The notes beneath the pieces were generated by a model. It was not told the DNA's origin. It saw only the letters and a program-made list of their open reading frames with translations, and did not search any database. A stretch of 9,284 nt of DNA. Source: an uncultured Eubacteriales bacterium. GTDB lineage: Bacteria > Bacillota > Clostridia > Oscillospirales > Butyricicoccaceae. The stretch covers positions 1 through 9,284 of the forward strand of contig CAKUPI010000059.1 in assembly GCA_934675045.1 (NCBI GenBank). The letters are read 5' to 3'. Shown one piece after another: positions 6,551 to 9,284 of the stretch (position 1 is its first letter; every line of letters begins with the position of its first letter). The position numbers were made by a program, and so were the translations under genes.

Positions 6551-6982
6551 TCACGGCCGCCGCGCGTGCAAATTGCCGCCCGGCAGCACCTCGGTGATGG
6601 TGAAGGTCAGCGCTCGAATGGCTTTGCTGCGGCGCGTGACGGCAAAGCAGAGCAAAAGCCCCGCAAGCAGCCCACCCAGACTGAGCAGAATGCGCGTTTT
6701 TTCGCCGGGCACCGGCAGCAAAGCGCCCGCCAGCATGAGCACAACCGGCGCGATATACAAAAGCGAAGCCCAGCCCAGCACCGCTCCCGTTGCGCTTTCC
6801 ACCGTCACGCGGTCCCCCGGGCGCGCGCCCAGCGGGTTTTTTGCCGTGACGTGCACATGCTCTTCGGGGTGGGCACAGCCGTGACAGGTTCCGCAGTCCC
6901 CAGCGCAGGCCGATTTCCGCACCACCTCGATCCGGGCCGTTCCGTTTGCGTACGCCTCTTTGACAACAGCCGCTGCTTTCAT
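6551..6982 (-). CDS. RseC/MucC-family (SoxR-reducing system) two-helix membrane protein
   Basis: A 143-residue protein of the RseC/MucC family. In Proteobacteria members modulate sigma-E signalling or, with Rsx/Rnf proteins, help reduce SoxR; the role in Firmicutes is undefined. After a short N-terminal part it has the cysteine cluster C26-x3-C30-x2-C33-x2-C36 (SACAGDCGTCHGC), a family hallmark and a possible metal or iron-sulfur site. A basic patch and PGDRVTVES follow. Two hydrophobic segments, about 68-90 and 97-116, are separated by a short charged turn (PGEKTR). The ATG at 6982 is supported by GGAGG at 6990-6994 with 7-nt spacing. It overlaps the stop of the FAD dehydrogenase gene in an ATGA junction, so the two are probably translated together. 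No rnf or rsx genes are visible in the window. Family assignment is good; a redox role is inference. Confidence 0.82.
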   Translation of the reverse strand: MKAAAVVKEAYANGTARIEVVRKSACAGDCGTCHGCAHPEEHVHVTAKNPLGARPGDRVTVESATGAVLGWASLLYIAPVVLMLAGALLPVPGEKTRILLSLGGLLAGLLLCFAVTRRSKAIRALTFTITEVLPGGNLHARRP

Positions 6983-8580
6983 ATCGATGCCTCCAGCGGC
7001 AGGTATTCTCCAAAGATGCGCTCGGCGGCGCGGATTCCGTCGACCGCGGCGCTCATAATGCCCCCCGCGTAGCCCGCGCCCTCGCCGCACGGAATCAGCC
7101 CCGGCAAATCCGGGCTGTACAGCGCGTCTGTGCGCACAATGCGCAGCGGCGAGGAGGTTCGCGTTTCCAGCCCCGTCAGCACGGCGTCGGCGCCGTCGAA
7201 GCCGGGCAGTTTTTTCCCGAACGCCGGAATGGACTGCCGCAGCAGCGCCGCGGCCGTCGGCGGCAGAATCCGATCCAGCTCGGCAAACCGCCACCCGCGC
7301 GGGTAGGTCGGCTCCACGCCGCCCAGACGGCGGCTGCGCCTTCCCTGCAAAAAATCCCCCACGCACTGCACCGGCGCGCTGTAATCGGCGCCGCCCGCCG
7401 CAAAGGCCGCCCGTTCCAGCCCTCGTTGAAACTCCACGCCCGCCAGCGGATGGCTTGCCGCAAAATCGCCGGGGAGCACCGACACCGCCAGCGCGGCGTT
7501 GGCGTTTCTGCCGCTGCGGGCATGATAGCTCATGCCGTTGGTGACCACCATGCCCTCTTCGCTGGCCGCCGCCACAACGACGCCGCCGGGGCACATGCAA
7601 AAGGAATAGCAGCCGCGCTCCCCCTGCCGCCGCGACAAAAAATACTCGCCGGGCGGCAGGCCGGGCAGGCCGGCATACCGGCCGTACAGGCCGCTGTCGA
7701 TGGTTTCCTGCCGATGCTCGATGCGCACCCCGACGGAAAAGGGCTTGGCCTCCATCGTAAGGCCCCCGGCGTACAGCGTTTCGAAGGTGTCGCGCGCGCT
7801 GTGGCCCACGGCCAGCACCGCCGTTTCGCAGGGGATTTCCCCGCGCGGCGTCCGCACCGCCGCCAGCCGTCCGCCTCTTCTGACAAAGTCGAGCGCGGGC
7901 GTGTTGAAGTGCACGCTGCCGCCCAGCGCAATGATGCGCCGGCGCATGGACACGACGATATTCTTCAGCAAATCGGTGCCCACGTGCGGCCGCGCCGCCG
8001 TCATCATCTCGGCGGGCGCGCCGTGAGCGCGCAGCCGGCGCAGCACCAGCTCGCAGCGCGGATCGCCGATGCGGGTCGTCAGCTTCCCGTCCGAATAGGC
8101 TCCCGCCCCGCCCTCGCCGAACTGGATGTTGGAGCACAAATCCAGCCCTCCGCCGGCGAAAAAGCTTTCGACCGCGCTGTCGCGCTGGCGCATCTCGCCG
8201 CCGCGCTCCAAAACGACCGGGCGGTACCCCTGTTCGGCCAGCAGCAGCGCGCAGAAAATGCCCGCCGGCCCGAAACCGCATACAACCGGCGGGTGTGCAA
8301 GGCGCCGCGTCCCCGCCGCGCGCGGCTCCGGCGTCCTTGCGCGCAGGCGGACGTCCGGGCGGGCGAGACGCTCGCACAGAGCGGCCTCGTCCCCGTCGAC
8401 CTCCAGCTCGACGGAATACACCTTGTGCAGCTCGCCGCGCCGCAGGTCAAAGGACAGTTTATGTACGGACGCGGAGCGCACCTGCGCTCTGCTGAGCCCG
8501 CAAAGTTCAACAGCGGTGCCAATGGCATCGCTGTCGAAGGTTTGGTATGAACATTTGATTCCGGAAACGATCAGACTCAT
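6979..8580 (-). CDS. FAD-dependent dehydrogenase, COG2509 type
   Basis: A 533-residue flavoprotein of the widespread, poorly characterised COG2509 family of NAD(P)/FAD-dependent oxidoreductases; its substrate is unknown. Residues 1-95 form the N-terminal domain usual in this family, lacking an obvious cofactor motif. A Rossmann FAD fold then begins at VVCGFGPAGIFCALLLAEQG (99-118), with GFGPAG at 102-107 and E125 at the expected ribose-binding position. The family signature NIQFGEGGAGAYSDGKLTTR is at 151-170. A second nucleotide-type stretch ETAVLAVGHSARDTF follows, and the C-terminal FAD-contacting motif CGEGAGYAGGIMSAAVDGIR is near the end. No membrane segment is evident, so it is likely cytosolic. 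The ATG at 8580 has GGAGG at 8590-8594, formed by the last codons of the preceding gene, with a 4-nt gap. It overlaps the RseC-like gene by 4 nt, pointing to a functional link. Confidence 0.88.
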   Translation of the reverse strand: MSLIVSGIKCSYQTFDSDAIGTAVELCGLSRAQVRSASVHKLSFDLRRGELHKVYSVELEVDGDEAALCERLARPDVRLRARTPEPRAAGTRRLAHPPVVCGFGPAGIFCALLLAEQGYRPVVLERGGEMRQRDSAVESFFAGGGLDLCSNIQFGEGGAGAYSDGKLTTRIGDPRCELVLRRLRAHGAPAEMMTAARPHVGTDLLKNIVVSMRRRIIALGGSVHFNTPALDFVRRGGRLAAVRTPRGEIPCETAVLAVGHSARDTFETLYAGGLTMEAKPFSVGVRIEHRQETIDSGLYGRYAGLPGLPPGEYFLSRRQGERGCYSFCMCPGGVVVAAASEEGMVVTNGMSYHARSGRNANAALAVSVLPGDFAASHPLAGVEFQRGLERAAFAAGGADYSAPVQCVGDFLQGRRSRRLGGVEPTYPRGWRFAELDRILPPTAAALLRQSIPAFGKKLPGFDGADAVLTGLETRTSSPLRIVRTDALYSPDLPGLIPCGEGAGYAGGIMSAAVDGIRAAERIFGEYLPLEASI

Positions 8581-8584
8581 GGTA

Positions 8585-9284
8585 CTATTCCTCCGGCCCG
8601 CTGGGCTGCCCCGTGTTCCCGGGGTCGTCGGGCTCCAATGACGGGTCCGGAACGACGACGGTCAGCGTATACTTTCCAACCAAAGCGCACTTTCTGGCCC
8701 CGACCGACACCGAAACGGGGACGACGTTTTCGCCCACCGACAGCTCGTCGGGGTTGTAAACCGGCATCACGGTAACATGCTCCGCCGTCAGGGCGGACAA
8801 ATCCTCGTCAGCCCCCATGAAAATCAGGCTGAGCCCGCTCTCTTTGTAGGTAAAGGGCGCGATATCCGAAAACCGATCGGACGTCACGTTGACCACCATC
8901 TGCCGCAGCCCCTTGAAGGTCACGGTAACCCGCGCGTAGGCCTCGCCGCTGTCGGTCGAGACGCCGTTGGGCAGTGTGATGGGGAAGGTCAGCTCGGTGA
9001 CATTGTCCTCGAGCAGCTGCTTGACGCCGATGCTGCCCAGATTGATCTGCTTGATGGTCGAGACGATGCCCGGCTCGCCGCTGACTTTGATGGTCGCCGG
9101 CTTGATGTCGCATTTCAGCATGTCCGCGGTGATAAAGCCGTACGGGGTGACGTCAACCGTCAGGGGGATTTCCCCGCTCTGGTGCACCTGCATCTCAAAT
9201 TGCAGCGTCGGCTGCAGCAGCGTCACAAAAGACGTGTCGACAGGCTTCCCATTCTCGTCCACCAGCGTATCGTCCAGCCCGGTG
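8585..9284 (-). CDS. cdaR: YbbR-repeat protein (CdaR-like), C-terminal part (cut by window edge)
   Basis: The last 232 residues of a YbbR-domain protein; the start lies beyond the right edge. In Firmicutes YbbR/CdaR is an extracytoplasmic, membrane-anchored regulator of the diadenylate cyclase CdaA, which makes c-di-AMP. The visible part ends one repeat (LVDENGKPVD), then holds a full repeat with the typical pattern GEIPLTVDVTPYGFITADM ... CDIKPATIKVSGEPGIVSTIK. A more diverged one follows, from about VVNVTSDRFSDIAPFTYKES to KYTLTVVVPD. It closes with a short proline- and acid-rich tail (PDPSLEPDDPGNTGQPSGPEE at 8588-8650). The stop is TAG at 8585-8587. The N-terminal membrane helix and the adjacent cdaA would be outside the window, so the CdaR name rests on the repeats. 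Its last codons supply the ribosome-binding site of the FAD dehydrogenase. Confidence 0.82.
   Translation of the reverse strand, partial: TGLDDTLVDENGKPVDTSFVTLLQPTLQFEMQVHQSGEIPLTVDVTPYGFITADMLKCDIKPATIKVSGEPGIVSTIKQINLGSIGVKQLLEDNVTELTFPITLPNGVSTDSGEAYARVTVTFKGLRQMVVNVTSDRFSDIAPFTYKESGLSLIFMGADEDLSALTAEHVTVMPVYNPDELSVGENVVPVSVSVGARKCALVGKYTLTVVVPDPSLEPDDPGNTGQPSGPEE

Noticed and set aside
6551..8377. Continuous minus-strand frame of 608 codons ending in the RseC-like protein, suggesting a giant fusion
   Set aside because: Everything upstream of 6982 is an out-of-frame shadow of the FAD dehydrogenase, rich in Arg and Ala. The real start is the ATG at 6982, with its own ribosome-binding site.

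Overview
The window is a gene-dense stretch of a bacterial chromosome. All ten genes lie on the minus strand, so they are transcribed from high to low coordinates. The layout matches the conserved Firmicutes housekeeping cluster yicC/yloC - remA - gmk - rpoZ - (coaBC) - priA - def - fmt. The base composition is GC-rich, Shine-Dalgarno sites are strong, RemA and CdaR/YbbR homologues are present, and fmt is followed by a YugP-type zinc metallopeptidase. Together these suggest a high-GC anaerobic member of the Clostridia, perhaps Oscillospiraceae-like. The taxonomy is inference.

Upstream block (9284 down to 6551): a 5'-truncated YbbR-repeat protein (CdaR-like regulator of c-di-AMP synthesis), then a FAD-dependent dehydrogenase of the COG2509 type, then a small two-helix membrane protein of the RseC/MucC family with a four-cysteine cluster. 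The junctions are a 4-nt gap and an ATGA overlap, so the three are very probably one transcript. The last two look like a redox pair.

A 141-bp gap (6410-6550) is the largest non-coding stretch. It holds an extended -10 promoter (TGATATAAT) facing the downstream block. A GC-rich hairpin sits almost exactly at the predicted transcript 5' end. I see no intrinsic terminator for the upstream block.

Downstream block (6409 down to 1): yicC (RNase family), remA (DNA-binding matrix regulator), gmk (guanylate kinase), rpoZ (RNA polymerase omega), priA (replication restart helicase), def (peptide deformylase), fmt (Met-tRNA formyltransferase) and the N-terminal half of a zinc metallopeptidase. Gaps run from an 8-nt overlap to 69 nt, so this reads as one long operon for nucleotide supply, transcription, replication restart and formyl-methionine turnover. 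coaBC, which sits between rpoZ and priA in Bacillus, is absent.

I found no mobile element, CRISPR array, RNA gene or sign of recent transfer, and no convincing new system. The points most worth checking are the FAD/RseC redox pair behind cdaR, the promoter with its 5' hairpin, the ribosome-binding sites written into the C-terminal codons of preceding genes, the acidic tails on omega and RemA, and single-residue departures in PriA (DEEQ) and Def (GLAGPQ).
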